From assembly GCA_046290575.1 (NCBI GenBank), contig JBKAGX010000001.1:682001-746000 (forward strand): a DNA stretch of 64,000 bases, given 5' to 3'. The stretch's first letter is position 1, and each line of letters opens with the position of its first letter. This document shows positions 16,531-24,742 of the stretch, piece after piece. A program made the translations under genes and the position numbers. Source of the DNA: JANQQJ01 sp046290575 (GTDB lineage: Bacteria > Pseudomonadota > Alphaproteobacteria > SMXS01). A model generated the notes under the pieces. The model did no database searches. It worked only from the letters and a program-made list of their open reading frames with translations, and had not been told where the DNA came from.

Positions 16531-16686
16531 ATCGCCCTCCCAAGTGCGATTTGTGACGGGATCGTAGCGCGGAATTGTCTCGGCATGAAACGTCAAAGTG
16601 TCTTCTGCCTCTTGACCAGCAGCCCGAATCCGGATGAGTTTCTTGTGAGTGCGGCATGGGGGCCGCGATATCAGGGGAGTTTTTCC

Positions 16687-17274
16687 ATGTCACGAGCAAC
16701 CGACCACGAAGTGGTCTCAATCTATCAATTTACCGAAGACGAAATCGATCAGCTGATGACCAAGGCTGGCGAGTGTGTCTTGAACTGGTGCACCAAGGAT
16801 CAATGGCCTGTCGGCGTTGTCCACTCTTTTGTCTGGGCCAAGGGCAAAATCTGGATCACCTTTGCATCGCACCGCCACCGGGCAGCAGCGATCAAGCGCA
16901 ACCCGCAGGTTTCTGTTGTAGTGACCAGCCGGGCCCATAACGATCCCGACGGTCCGCATGGACAGGCCTGCTGCAAAGGCACCGCCGAGTTCCATGACGA
17001 CCGCGAGACGTTGACCTGGATGTATCGGCTGCTGTCGAAGAAGGTGTCGCCGGACAACAAGGAAGGCGAGGATGACTTCTACAGCCTGCTGGATTCGCCG
17101 CTACGCACGGTGATTTCCGTCACGCCGGTGAAGTGGATTACCTTCAACAGCGCCAAGTCAGCCGCGCACCGCGCCGGGACGCTGGATGAGAGTGAGCTGA
17201 GCGCACCTGCCAGCGCCGATACGGAGCGCCGTGCGGTGGAACAAGCCAAGCGGGGCATCAAGGAAGACGCCTAG
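16687..17274 (+). CDS. Pyridoxamine 5'-phosphate oxidase-like flavin-binding protein
   Basis: 195 aa. It shows the split beta-barrel of the PNPOx/FDOR superfamily: strands with WPVGVVHSFVWAKGKIWITFAS, an HRHRAAAIKRNPQVSVVV block that normally contacts the flavin phosphate, and a conserved late strand RTVISVTPVKWITF. Members bind FMN, FAD, F420 or haem and reduce or oxidise small substrates. Which applies here is not visible. ATG at 16687 has AGGGGAG at 16673-16679, and an upstream in-frame ATG at 16483 would overlap the divergent Rieske gene. It is followed after 10 bp by the alpha-hydroxy-acid oxidase gene, so the two are likely one operon. Confidence 0.78.
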   Translation: MSRATDHEVVSIYQFTEDEIDQLMTKAGECVLNWCTKDQWPVGVVHSFVWAKGKIWITFASHRHRAAAIKRNPQVSVVVTSRAHNDPDGPHGQACCKGTAEFHDDRETLTWMYRLLSKKVSPDNKEGEDDFYSLLDSPLRTVISVTPVKWITFNSAKSAAHRAGTLDESELSAPASADTERRAVEQAKRGIKEDA

Positions 17275-17284
17275 TCGCGGTTCT

Positions 17285-18409
17285 ATGGACCATATTGCGA
17301 CGATCGGGGACATGCGGGAGGCCGCCCGGCGGCGCCTTCCGCGCCCGATCTTTGACTTCATGGATGGCGCTGCCTTCCATGAGGTGACCCTGCGCGCCAA
17401 CACAGACGACTTCGAGGCGATCCGCTTTCGGCTGCGTCCTATGCGGGACGTCTCGACGCGCAACTTGTCGACCACGCTGTTGGGGCAGCAGGCTTCGATG
17501 CCGGCCGCGACCGCCCCGATCGGGCTGGGTGGGGTGATGTATGGCAATGACGGCGAAAAGCTTGTCGCCCGGGCGGCGGAAAAAGCTGGCATTCCTTTCA
17601 CGCTGGGCATGCTGTCGATTGCCACCATCGAAGAGGTGCGCGCCCAGGTTCAAAATCCGTTCTGGTTCCAGTTCTGCATGCTGAAGGACAGGGGGCTGAC
17701 CAAGGCGCTACTTGACAAGGCGATTGAGGCGGGGTGCCCCGTTTTAATGATGACAGTGACCTGGTCGGCGTCCGGTTTGCAAAGCCGTATGGTCCGCAGC
17801 GGACTCAACCTGCCGCCGCGGATCAATCTTCAGACGTTCTGGGATTTCGCCCTTAAGCCGTTATGGGTTGCGCGCTTCCTGACCGGCAAGCGGGTCGGGT
17901 TCAATAATTTTGAAGGCCTTGTCGACGACCCCTGCGACCTGCCTGCCATCGTCGGCCAGTTGGATAACAGTATGACCTGGAAGGACCTGGAGTGGTTGCG
18001 CGAGGTCTGGCCCGGCAAGATCGTCATCAAGGGCATCAACAGCAGCGAAGACGCCAATCTGGCGATGGAACATGGTGTCGATGGCGTCAGCGTCTCCAAC
18101 CATGGCGGCAATCAGCTCGACCATGCGGCTTCCACCATTTCCGTGCTGCCGCATGTGGCCGAAGGCGTCGATGGCCGTGGCACGGTGCTCCTCGATAGCG
18201 GGGTCCGTTCCGGCCAGGATATCCTAAAGGCGCTGGCGCTGGGCGCGGATGGCGTACTGCTGGGCCGCGCGCACCTCTACGGCCTGGGCGCCTATGGGCA
18301 GAAGGGCGTCGAGAAGGCGCTTGAGCTCATTCGCTACGAGCTCGACGTCTCAACCGCGCAGACGGGCCTTACCGATGTGCGTGACGCGTCACCGAAAATC
18401 CTGGTTTAG
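17285..18409 (+). CDS. FMN-dependent alpha-hydroxy-acid dehydrogenase family protein with Arg-to-Asn change in the active site
   Basis: 374 aa, normal for the LldD/glycolate-oxidase family. The FMN barrel is complete: RPIFDFMDGAA at the N-terminus, ATAPIGLGGVMY, the Lys in KIVIKGI, the catalytic His273 in SNHGGN, and VLLDSGVRSGQDILKALALGAD near the C-terminus. The family signature is SNHGxRQ. Here the residue that binds the substrate carboxylate is Asn276 (AAT at 18110-18112), not Arg. A similar SNHGGN form is what I recall for MftD-type enzymes of mycofactocin maturation, which do not use simple hydroxy acids. The start is ATG at 17285, 10 bp after the PNPOx-like gene. The gene overlaps the convergent LLM gene by 4 bp. 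Confidence 0.88.
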   Translation: MDHIATIGDMREAARRRLPRPIFDFMDGAAFHEVTLRANTDDFEAIRFRLRPMRDVSTRNLSTTLLGQQASMPAATAPIGLGGVMYGNDGEKLVARAAEKAGIPFTLGMLSIATIEEVRAQVQNPFWFQFCMLKDRGLTKALLDKAIEAGCPVLMMTVTWSASGLQSRMVRSGLNLPPRINLQTFWDFALKPLWVARFLTGKRVGFNNFEGLVDDPCDLPAIVGQLDNSMTWKDLEWLREVWPGKIVIKGINSSEDANLAMEHGVDGVSVSNHGGNQLDHAASTISVLPHVAEGVDGRGTVLLDSGVRSGQDILKALALGADGVLLGRAHLYGLGAYGQKGVEKALELIRYELDVSTAQTGLTDVRDASPKILV

Positions 18410-19410
18410 AGTAACTCTTCGGCAAAGAACTGCATGGTGTCCGGGTCGGCGGCGCCGATATTGAGCTGCGTGACCGGGCTGTCCTTCCAGCCGGCGAGCA
18501 ACTCGCGGATACGCTCTTTCGGGCCGCACAGCGCGATCTCGTCGATCAGGTCGTCCGGCACGGCGGCGATCGCCTCGGCGCGCTGGCCGCCCATGAACAG
18601 GTCCTGGATTTCCTGTGCCGCATCGGCATAGCCCATGCGGCTGACATGGTCCTTGTGCACATTGAACGTCTTGGCGCCCATGCCGCCGATATAGAAGCCG
18701 ACCATCTGCTTCACCTGCGCGCGGGCCTTGTCGACATCGTCATCGATCACGACGCTCACCATGGCGGCGATTTCATAGTCCGGTTTCTTGATCGCCATCA
18801 TGTCCGAGTACAGCAGGTCGAGGCGGTGCGGCGACAGGAAGAGCGGAATCCAGCCATCGCAGATTTCCGCGCTCAGCGCGACATTTTTTGGCCCTTCGGC
18901 ACCCAGATAAACCGGGATGTGGTCGCGCAGCGGATGCTGCATCAGCTTCAGTGGTTTGCCCAGGCCGGTCCCGCCATCCAGCGGCAATTGATAGTGCTCG
19001 CCCTCGAACGCCACTGGTTCCTGCCGTGCGACGATCTTGCGGAAAATCTCGACCCACTCACGGGTGCGCGCCAGCGGTTTGGGATAGGGCTGGCCGTACC
19101 AGCCTTCCACCACCTGAGGGCCCGAGACGCCGATACCCAGGATCAGCCGGCCATTCGACAGATAGTCCATGGTGACCGCATGCATCGCCGCACTGGCGGG
19201 TGTGCGGGCAGAAATCTGCATGATCGACGTGCCAAGATTGATCTTTGACGTGTGCGCGCCAATCCATGCCAGCGGCGTAAAACAATCCATGCCATAAATT
19301 TCCGGTGCCCAGACCGTGTCATAGCCGAGATTTTCGGCTTGCTTGGCGAGTTCGATGATGCTCTCGCCACCCGGCTTGCCGGTGGGACCGATTCCCAATC
19401 CAAGTTTCAT
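18406..19410 (-). CDS. LLM-class flavin/F420-dependent oxidoreductase (Rv3520c-like)
   Basis: 334 aa, luciferase-like barrel. The start MKLGLGIGPTG, the AENLGYDTVWAPE strand, and YLSNGRLILGIGVSGPQVVEGWYG are typical of the group annotated as probable F420-dependent, Rv3520c family. The C-terminal CGPKERIRELLAGWKDSPVTQL is also standard for that group. The cofactor is not provable here. The gene ends inside the stop region of the FMN alpha-hydroxy-acid enzyme (4-bp convergent overlap) and lies 91 bp downstream of an enoyl-CoA hydratase gene on the same strand. It may be the last gene of the minus-strand run that begins at 21434. Confidence 0.88.
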   Translation of the reverse strand: MKLGLGIGPTGKPGGESIIELAKQAENLGYDTVWAPEIYGMDCFTPLAWIGAHTSKINLGTSIMQISARTPASAAMHAVTMDYLSNGRLILGIGVSGPQVVEGWYGQPYPKPLARTREWVEIFRKIVARQEPVAFEGEHYQLPLDGGTGLGKPLKLMQHPLRDHIPVYLGAEGPKNVALSAEICDGWIPLFLSPHRLDLLYSDMMAIKKPDYEIAAMVSVVIDDDVDKARAQVKQMVGFYIGGMGAKTFNVHKDHVSRMGYADAAQEIQDLFMGGQRAEAIAAVPDDLIDEIALCGPKERIRELLAGWKDSPVTQLNIGAADPDTMQFFAEELL

Positions 19411-19501
19411 GGTTTTTCCTTCGTTTCAGGAGAGCGGCACGTCAGGCGGATGCCACGGGCCGTGCGAATACTATTGGAGTTCATACGATACAAATCGTTA
19501 T

Positions 19502-20275
19502 TCAGTTCTTCTTCAGAAACTTCGCGACGGCATCTTTGTGCGCGTCCTCATGCATGGAAAGTGCTTCATAGGCCATGCCTGAATCCATGATCGCGTGCAT
19601 CTGCTGTTTCAGGCTCTGATTAGCGACCGCCTTGGTCCAGGCAATGGCCTCCGTCGCTCCATTGGCCAGCTTGGCCGCGATGTCATCGACGGTCTTGTCG
19701 AGGTCGGCAGCGGGCACCGCGTAGTTGATCAGGCCCATCTCGGCCGCACGCGGCGCCTCAAGAAAGGTGCCGAGCATCAGGAATTCTTTTGCCCGGGCGT
19801 GGCCGATCAACTGCGGCCAGATCAGTGCGCCGCCATCACCTGCCACCAACCCGGCACGCACATGCGGGTCGGCGATACGGGCGCTTTCGTCGGCAATGAT
19901 GATATCGCAGAGCAACGCGATGGTGGCCCCCAGCCCGATGGCGTCGCCGTTCATGCGGCAGATGATCGGTTTCTCCAGCTCCAGCAGACTGTAAACGATC
20001 CGCTTGCCTTCGACATTGCCGGGGCCATAGGTCGATGTCCGCGACGATGTGCGTTCCATCAATGAGAAGTCGCCACCGGCGCAAAAGGCGCGGCCTTCCC
20101 CGGTCAGAATGACGACATCGGCGTTGGGGTCGAATGCGACATCCTGGAACACATGCGCCAATTCGAAATGCAGCCGTTCATCGACCGCATTGAGTAAGTC
20201 CGGGCGGTTCAGAATGACTTTGAGGATGCGCCCGTCGCGCTCGAAACGGATATGCTGATAATCGCCGTAGTCCAT
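19502..20275 (-). CDS. Enoyl-CoA hydratase/isomerase family protein
   Basis: 257 aa, crotonase fold. Visible landmarks are LNRPDLLNAVD, the first oxyanion-hole segment GEGRAFCAGGDFSLM, the second CRMNGDAIGLGATIALLCD, and ADPHVRAGLVAGDGG where hydratases carry a catalytic Glu. Here GDG follows, so the classical Glu of that segment is not evident and the exact reaction is open. The start is ATG at 20275 with GGAGGG upstream. It sits 16 bp after the VOC gene and follows the dienelactone-hydrolase-like gene, so the three form an operon acting on CoA thioesters (inference). Confidence 0.88.
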   Translation of the reverse strand: MDYGDYQHIRFERDGRILKVILNRPDLLNAVDERLHFELAHVFQDVAFDPNADVVILTGEGRAFCAGGDFSLMERTSSRTSTYGPGNVEGKRIVYSLLELEKPIICRMNGDAIGLGATIALLCDIIIADESARIADPHVRAGLVAGDGGALIWPQLIGHARAKEFLMLGTFLEAPRAAEMGLINYAVPAADLDKTVDDIAAKLANGATEAIAWTKAVANQSLKQQMHAIMDSGMAYEALSMHEDAHKDAVAKFLKKN

Positions 20276-20291
20276 CGCCCGGCCCTCCGGA

Positions 20292-20696
20292 TCAGGTGTC
20301 CCGTTGAATAAACTCGACCCAGTTGCCGTCCGGGTCTTCGACCATGGTGATGCGCAGGCCCGGCTCAATGTCAAAGGGCGGCATCGGTACCTTGTAGCCG
20401 GCGGCTTCGCAGGCGCCCGCCATCTCGTCGACATTGTCGCAGGAAATGGTCCAGTAGCGATAGCCGGTGGCACCTTGCAGGCCCCCCTTGGGCGCCCTGG
20501 CCGGCGGTGCATCGTCCAGCTGGACGATCTTGATCAGGCTGGTGCCGCAGGCGAGCCGGTACATGGTCGAGCCGGGTCGCTCAGCCTTGCTGTGCAGCTC
20601 GAAGCCCAGAACGCCCTGGTAAAAGGCGAGCATGGCGTCGGCGTCGGTTGTGATGATGCCGAGGTCAATCGAGTCTTTGGTAAGCGATAAAGGCAT
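20292..20696 (-). CDS. VOC-family (glyoxalase I-like) protein
   Basis: 134 aa, two beta-alpha-beta3 modules. The first starts SIDLGIITTDADAMLAFYQGVLGFE, and the second ends PGLRITMVEDPDGNWVEFIQ, the classic glyoxalase-like C-terminus with the terminal metal-ligand Glu. The family covers glyoxalase I, methylmalonyl-CoA epimerase and extradiol-type enzymes. Position between a dienelactone-hydrolase-like gene and an enoyl-CoA hydratase favours an isomerase or epimerase in acyl-CoA degradation, but this is inference only. Gaps to neighbours are 12 and 16 bp. Confidence 0.85.
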   Translation of the reverse strand: MPLSLTKDSIDLGIITTDADAMLAFYQGVLGFELHSKAERPGSTMYRLACGTSLIKIVQLDDAPPARAPKGGLQGATGYRYWTISCDNVDEMAGACEAAGYKVPMPPFDIEPGLRITMVEDPDGNWVEFIQRDT

Positions 20697-20708
20697 CTGG
20701 GGGGCTCC

Positions 20709-21434
20709 CTATTTCAGCTTCCGTTCGAACAGATCGAAAACAGTATCCCATACTCTTTCAGCGGCCGCCTCGACATATTGCGGCCGTTGCGGAAAGCAGA
20801 ACCCGTGGTCGGTGCCGGGGTGAACTTCGACGGTATAGGCCACGTTGTTGGCATCCAGGACCGCCGTGATGTCCGGGATCACATTGTCTTCGACGAAATG
20901 GTCCTTTTCGGCAAAACCCAGATAGAGCTCGCCCTTGGCGTTGGCTGCTCTCAGGTGCGGCGAGTCCGGCTTGTCAGTGACGATCAAGGTGCCATAGAGC
21001 GAGGCAATGGCGGCAAAATCATCCGGATACTCACCGGCGGCGGCCACGACAAACTGCCCGCTCATGCAATAGCCGATGCAGCCCACCTTGTCGGTTACGG
21101 TGTCATTGCCCTTGAAATAGTCCAGCATGCCCCTGGTGTCGCGCATCACCCGGTCGACGGTCAGTTGCCGCCCGATGGCGAACATCTTTTTCAGTTCCTC
21201 CTCGCCCTTGGATAGGTCAAAGCGGACCCGGCCGTCCCGGTAGTAGAGATCGGGTAAGAGGCAGAAATAGCCCTGGCCGGCAATCCGGCGGGCAAAGTCG
21301 CGCAGTTCTTCACGGATGCCTGGCACGTCCATATAGAGGATCACCGGCGGGAAGGGCCCTTCACCATCGGGGTGAGCGGCAAAGCAGTCCATCACGCCAT
21401 CAGGCGTGGCTACGTCAACTTGAAACTCGGTCAT
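20709..21434 (-). CDS. Dienelactone hydrolase-family alpha/beta hydrolase
   Basis: 241 aa. The nucleophile elbow is GYCMSGQF (Cys as in dienelactone hydrolase rather than Ser), with acid candidate Asp in FAEKDHFV and His in PGTDHGFCF, so the Cys-Asp-His triad of DLH is complete. N-terminal VILYMDVPGIREELRDFARRIA is the usual first strand-helix. DLH hydrolyses dienelactone in chloroaromatic and aromatic ring-cleavage pathways, and many paralogues act on other lactones or esters. It is first gene of the DLH-VOC-ECH run and divergent from the CoA-transferase gene at 21551. Confidence 0.88.
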   Translation of the reverse strand: MTEFQVDVATPDGVMDCFAAHPDGEGPFPPVILYMDVPGIREELRDFARRIAGQGYFCLLPDLYYRDGRVRFDLSKGEEELKKMFAIGRQLTVDRVMRDTRGMLDYFKGNDTVTDKVGCIGYCMSGQFVVAAAGEYPDDFAAIASLYGTLIVTDKPDSPHLRAANAKGELYLGFAEKDHFVEDNVIPDITAVLDANNVAYTVEVHPGTDHGFCFPQRPQYVEAAAERVWDTVFDLFERKLK

Positions 21435-21480
21435 GGGTCCCCTGGTCGCTCCGGTGACGCGGGTGGCTTTTCAATGTTGG

Positions 21481-21495
21481 TGTGATGACCTCACA
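21481..21495. promoter_or_regulatory. Inverted repeat TGTGA-N5-TCACA in divergent gap, candidate operator
   Basis: Within the 116-bp gap between the DLH-like gene (minus) and the CoA-transferase gene (plus), TGTGA at 21481-21485 and TCACA at 21491-21495 form a dyad with a 5-nt centre. The spacing is one base short of the CRP type and would also suit a GntR-family site. No cognate regulator is encoded next to it. Confidence 0.35.
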
Positions 21496-21550
21496 ACACG
21501 GTATGTTGGCACCACTGTCAACACGACAGACGAGAGGGGGACCTTGAAAC

Positions 21551-22717
21551 GTGAGTGAAGCCGAAATACGGCGACCGCTGGAAGGCCTTCGCGTGCTTGA
21601 TCTCGGGCATGTTTATCAAGTTCCCTATGCGGGTTTTCTGCTGGCGATGGCCGGCGCTGATGTGGTGAAGGTTGAACCGCCAGACGGCGAGCCCCTGCGG
21701 GCGCGCATTCTGGTCAGTGGCGGTGCCAGTTACCCCATGATCATGCTGAATGCCAGCAAGCGCTCCATTGCCATCGACCTCAAGAGGGCAGAGGGGCGGG
21801 CGCTCTTCCTTGAGCTGGTCGCGCAAGCCGATGTGCTGCTGGAGAATTTCAGCCCCGGTGTTATGGCTAAACTCGGTCTTGGCGCGGACACGCTCCTCGA
21901 AATCAATCCCCGGCTGATTTATGCATCTGGAACGGGCTATGGCCTGTCGGGTCCAGACCGGGACGCGCTGGCCATGGACCTGACCATTCAGGCAACTTCA
22001 GGCATGATGGGGTCGACCGGTGAAGCCGACCGGATGCCGTTGAAAGCCGGCCCGGCGATCACCGATTTTCTCTCCGGCACCCATGTCTATGGCGGGATCA
22101 TGACCGCACTCTACGACCGTGAACGGACCGGCAAGGGCACCAAGGTCGAAGTGGCGATGATTGAAGCCGCCTTTCCCGCGCTCGCCTCCAATCTGGGTGT
22201 CTATTATGGCGACCGCAGCAAGACGCAGCCGCGCAACGGCAATCATCATGGCGGCAATGCGATTGCGCCCTATACCGTGTTTGAAACCAATGACGGCTAC
22301 GTCGCGATCATCTGCGTCACGGACCGGCACTGGGATCATCTGACTGTGGCCATGGGGCGCGAAGAGCTGATGCGTGACGAGCGGTTCAAGGATAACAAGT
22401 CTCGGGTTGCCCACATCGATCAGACCGACGCGATTGTTGCAGAATGGACCGGCAAACTGTCTCGGCATGAGGTCATGGAAATCGCCCGTGAATTTCGTTT
22501 TCCAGCCGCACCGGTGCGGGGTCTCGACGAAGTTGTTGCCGACGCGCATATGCATGCGCGCGGCGCAATCTTCGATATTGAGCACCCACAGCTGGGGACC
22601 ATTGCCCTGACGTCGAGCCCGATCCGCCTGGGGAATATTCCGCCATTGCATGCCAGCGATCTCAGTGAACTGGATGCGGACCGCGATGCGATCATTGCTG
22701 AGTGGCTGGGGCGCTAG
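21551..22717 (+). CDS. CaiB/BaiF family (class III) CoA-transferase
   Basis: 388 aa. Family landmarks are GLRVLDLGHVYQVPYAGFLLAMAGADVVKVE, NASKRSIAIDLK, LLENFSPGVMAKLGLG and the AMDLTIQATSG segment, which carries the catalytic-type Asp. Class III enzymes move CoA between carboxylic acids, or act as racemases in the case of the AMACR branch. The start is GTG at 21551 behind a GAGAGGGGG stretch. It is followed after 10 bp by an SDR. It probably activates a carboxylic acid intermediate of the local pathway, donor and acceptor unknown. Confidence 0.92.
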   Translation: MSEAEIRRPLEGLRVLDLGHVYQVPYAGFLLAMAGADVVKVEPPDGEPLRARILVSGGASYPMIMLNASKRSIAIDLKRAEGRALFLELVAQADVLLENFSPGVMAKLGLGADTLLEINPRLIYASGTGYGLSGPDRDALAMDLTIQATSGMMGSTGEADRMPLKAGPAITDFLSGTHVYGGIMTALYDRERTGKGTKVEVAMIEAAFPALASNLGVYYGDRSKTQPRNGNHHGGNAIAPYTVFETNDGYVAIICVTDRHWDHLTVAMGREELMRDERFKDNKSRVAHIDQTDAIVAEWTGKLSRHEVMEIAREFRFPAAPVRGLDEVVADAHMHARGAIFDIEHPQLGTIALTSSPIRLGNIPPLHASDLSELDADRDAIIAEWLGR

Positions 22718-22727
22718 GAGAGGCACC

Positions 22728-23519
22728 ATGTCCTTTGAAAACCCCAAGTCGATTTTGATCACCGGCGCATCGAGCGGCATTGGCGCCGCACTGGCCGAGC
22801 AATATGCCGAAGCAGGTGTCACTCTGTTCCTGGGTGGCCGGGACCCGGACCGGCTCGATGCGATTGCCCAACGCTGCAGGACGAAAGGCGCGGCCGTCTT
22901 GACGCAGGTCTGTGACGTGGTGGACGAGGCAGGCATGCGGGCCTGGATCGAAGCCAGTGATGACCATCAGCCGCTCAATCTGGTGATTGCCAATGCCGGG
23001 ATCGCGGGCGGCACACCGCACGTCAGCGGGTTGCAGGAGGTCGCTCTCACGGTGTTCGAGGCCAACGTGACGGGCATCTTCAACACGATTCATCCCGCGC
23101 TGGAGCGGATGGCCAAGCGGCCCTGGCCGGTCAGCGATGCACAGATTGCCATCATGTCTTCCATGTGGGGCCATCTGGGGTCGGCCCGGTCGCCCGCTTA
23201 TGTGTCCTCTAAGGCCGCGGTTAAGGCCTATGGGCAGTCGCTGCGCGGTGCAGTACGGCATATGGGCATCGGCGTGACGGTGCTGTGCCCGGGCTATGTG
23301 CGGAGCGCGATGTTGAACGAGAGCATGGCCTCGGTGCCGTTCCTGATTGATGCGGACAAGGCCGCGCGGATCATGCGGCGCGCCCTGGCACGAAACAAGG
23401 CACGCATCACTTTTCCCTGGCAGGTGCGCTGGCTGGCGATGATTGCGATCAATCTGCCCGGCTGGCTGGTCGACCGGCTCAATAAACCCTATGGGGTGCC
23501 GCGGCTCGACGACCAGTAG
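22728..23519 (+). CDS. Short-chain dehydrogenase/reductase (SDR)
   Basis: 263 aa. TGASSGIG is at about residues 12-19, then NAGIAGG, catalytic Ser in IMSSMWG and Tyr/Lys in YVSSKAA. The C-terminal part (RWLAMIAINLPGWLVDRL) is hydrophobic and amphipathic, as in membrane-associated SDRs. The start is ATG at 22728 with GGAGAGG upstream. Starting further upstream would run through the CoA-transferase gene. Cofactor strand FLGGRDPDRLD has Arg near its end, compatible with NADPH. It lies between a CoA-transferase gene and a small membrane protein gene. Confidence 0.9.
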   Translation: MSFENPKSILITGASSGIGAALAEQYAEAGVTLFLGGRDPDRLDAIAQRCRTKGAAVLTQVCDVVDEAGMRAWIEASDDHQPLNLVIANAGIAGGTPHVSGLQEVALTVFEANVTGIFNTIHPALERMAKRPWPVSDAQIAIMSSMWGHLGSARSPAYVSSKAAVKAYGQSLRGAVRHMGIGVTVLCPGYVRSAMLNESMASVPFLIDADKAARIMRRALARNKARITFPWQVRWLAMIAINLPGWLVDRLNKPYGVPRLDDQ

Positions 23520-23570
23520 AGTTCTGTTGCCAATTACTATAAGTTACCGTCCGGTAAACGGAGGCTTGCC

Positions 23571-23765
23571 ATGGTCGCATTTATTCGACGGCTCTACGCT
23601 ATTGGTCCCATTCTGTTCGCACTGGGGTTTCTGACCCCGCTGATTGCCCAGATCATTGAGCGGGCTGGCTGGACTGCCCCTTGGGACCTGTCGCCGCTTC
23701 TGTTCGGGCTGATTTTGGCTGCGGTTTGGGGTGGGCTGGCGCAATGGCGGGGGCGCTGGTTATGA
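23571..23765 (+). CDS. Small membrane protein of 64 aa coupled to a desaturase
   Basis: 64 aa with two predicted membrane segments: residues about 9-27 (AIGPILFALGFLTPLIAQII) and about 40-57 (LSPLLFGLILAAVWGGLA), separated by a short loop with Trp and ending in a positively charged tail. An ACGGAGG box lies at 23559-23565. The stop overlaps the ATG of the desaturase (ATGA), a strong sign that the small frame is translated. I do not recognise a family. It could be a partner or stabiliser of the desaturase. Confidence 0.65.
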   Translation: MVAFIRRLYAIGPILFALGFLTPLIAQIIERAGWTAPWDLSPLLFGLILAAVWGGLAQWRGRWL

Positions 23766-24646
23766 GCATCGGGTCGCACCTTGAAGAGCTGTCGCCCAGC
23801 GAGTTACGCAAGCTGGAGTTCGATATTGCGCGCAAACACATCGGGCACTTCCCCTGGCTTGCGGTGCTTTGGGCGTTTGGCAATCTGGCGCTCTGGCTCG
23901 CGCTCTGGCCGCTGGTATTCGCCGGCATCCTGCCGCTATGGGCCGGGTTCCTGATTGCGACAGTCTGTGTCTCGCTGTGTTATCTGCCGTCGCATGAGGC
24001 ACAGCATGACATTATCGCCCGGCGGGGCGACAAGCTTCGCTGGCTCAATCAACTGGTTGGGCACACGTCCACCATTCCATTGGTGCTGCCTTACAGCGTT
24101 GCCAAGCTGACCCATATGGAACATCACCGGCACGCCAACGATCCTGAACTTGATCCGGACTATTCCACGAGTGCCCCTGGGCCCTGGAGCGCCCTGTGGC
24201 AAGGCATCGTGAACCGGCAGCCGGGTGCTAAAGGAGGCTTTAATGCGTATGGCCGACTGCTGACCAATATGGGCACGCCAGAGGCCAAACAAGCACTGTT
24301 CCTGGCGTTGATTTACCGGATTGCTTTCTACAGCATTCTGACGGTGCTGGCCTGGTCGGGCTATGCGATCGAGGCGGCTTTGTTGTGGTGGCTGCCGCGG
24401 CATCTGGCCCTCAGCTATATCTATTTCTTCCTGTCCTGGGCGCCGCACCATCCTGCCAAGGAGAAGGGGCGCTATAGGGACACCCGCAGTTTCAACTCCT
24501 TCTGGGGCAATATCGGGTCGATGGGGATGCAGTATCACATCATTCATCACTTGCACCCACGCATCCCGCTTTACCGGACCCCGCGTGCCTACTGGGAAAT
24601 GCGTCCTGTGCTGGAAGCCCGGGGGTGCGACGTCGGCGGCCTTTAG
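23762..24646 (+). CDS. Fatty-acid desaturase-family di-iron membrane protein
   Basis: 294 aa. Three histidine boxes are seen: HEAQH (about residue 80), HMEHHRH (about 119) and HIIHHLHP (about 262). These bind the di-iron centre of membrane desaturases, hydroxylases and ketolases. Hydrophobic stretches flank them, giving about four membrane spans. ATG at 23762 is preferred because it overlaps the preceding stop (ATGA). The family oxidises acyl chains, carotenoids or sterol-like substrates with O2. It could belong to lipid metabolism or, since this is a phototroph, to carotenoid modification. The sequence alone does not decide. Confidence 0.85.
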   Translation: MSIGSHLEELSPSELRKLEFDIARKHIGHFPWLAVLWAFGNLALWLALWPLVFAGILPLWAGFLIATVCVSLCYLPSHEAQHDIIARRGDKLRWLNQLVGHTSTIPLVLPYSVAKLTHMEHHRHANDPELDPDYSTSAPGPWSALWQGIVNRQPGAKGGFNAYGRLLTNMGTPEAKQALFLALIYRIAFYSILTVLAWSGYAIEAALLWWLPRHLALSYIYFFLSWAPHHPAKEKGRYRDTRSFNSFWGNIGSMGMQYHIIHHLHPRIPLYRTPRAYWEMRPVLEARGCDVGGL

Positions 24647-24653
24647 CCGTAAT

Positions 24654-24665
24654 TGACTCGAGTCA
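24654..24665. promoter_or_regulatory. Perfect 12-bp palindrome upstream of Rieske gene, candidate operator
   Basis: TGACTCGAGTCA is a perfect palindrome lying 8 bp after the desaturase stop and 78 bp before the Rieske ATG at 24743. A second palindrome, TGCATGCA, follows at 24668-24675, then an unusual run of T at 24683-24690. The two palindromes lie 2 bp apart, which suggests a protein-binding site for control of the Rieske gene. Confidence 0.4.
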
Positions 24666-24742
24666 TTTGCATGCACGCGTGATTTTTTTTAAAGTCAGCG
24701 CTCGGATCGCTATTGATATCGCACCGGAATGGGGAGTGCAGC

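Noticed and set aside
16531..16596. N-terminal extension of the Rieske protein starting at ATG 16596
   Set aside because: The strong GGGAGG box lies just before ATG 16530, and the extra 22 residues are not part of the Rieske fold.
19485..19498. Small dyad ACGAT-N4-ATCGT between the enoyl-CoA hydratase and LLM genes
   Set aside because: Only 5 bp per arm, with no U-run and no promoter-like elements beside it. Likely chance.
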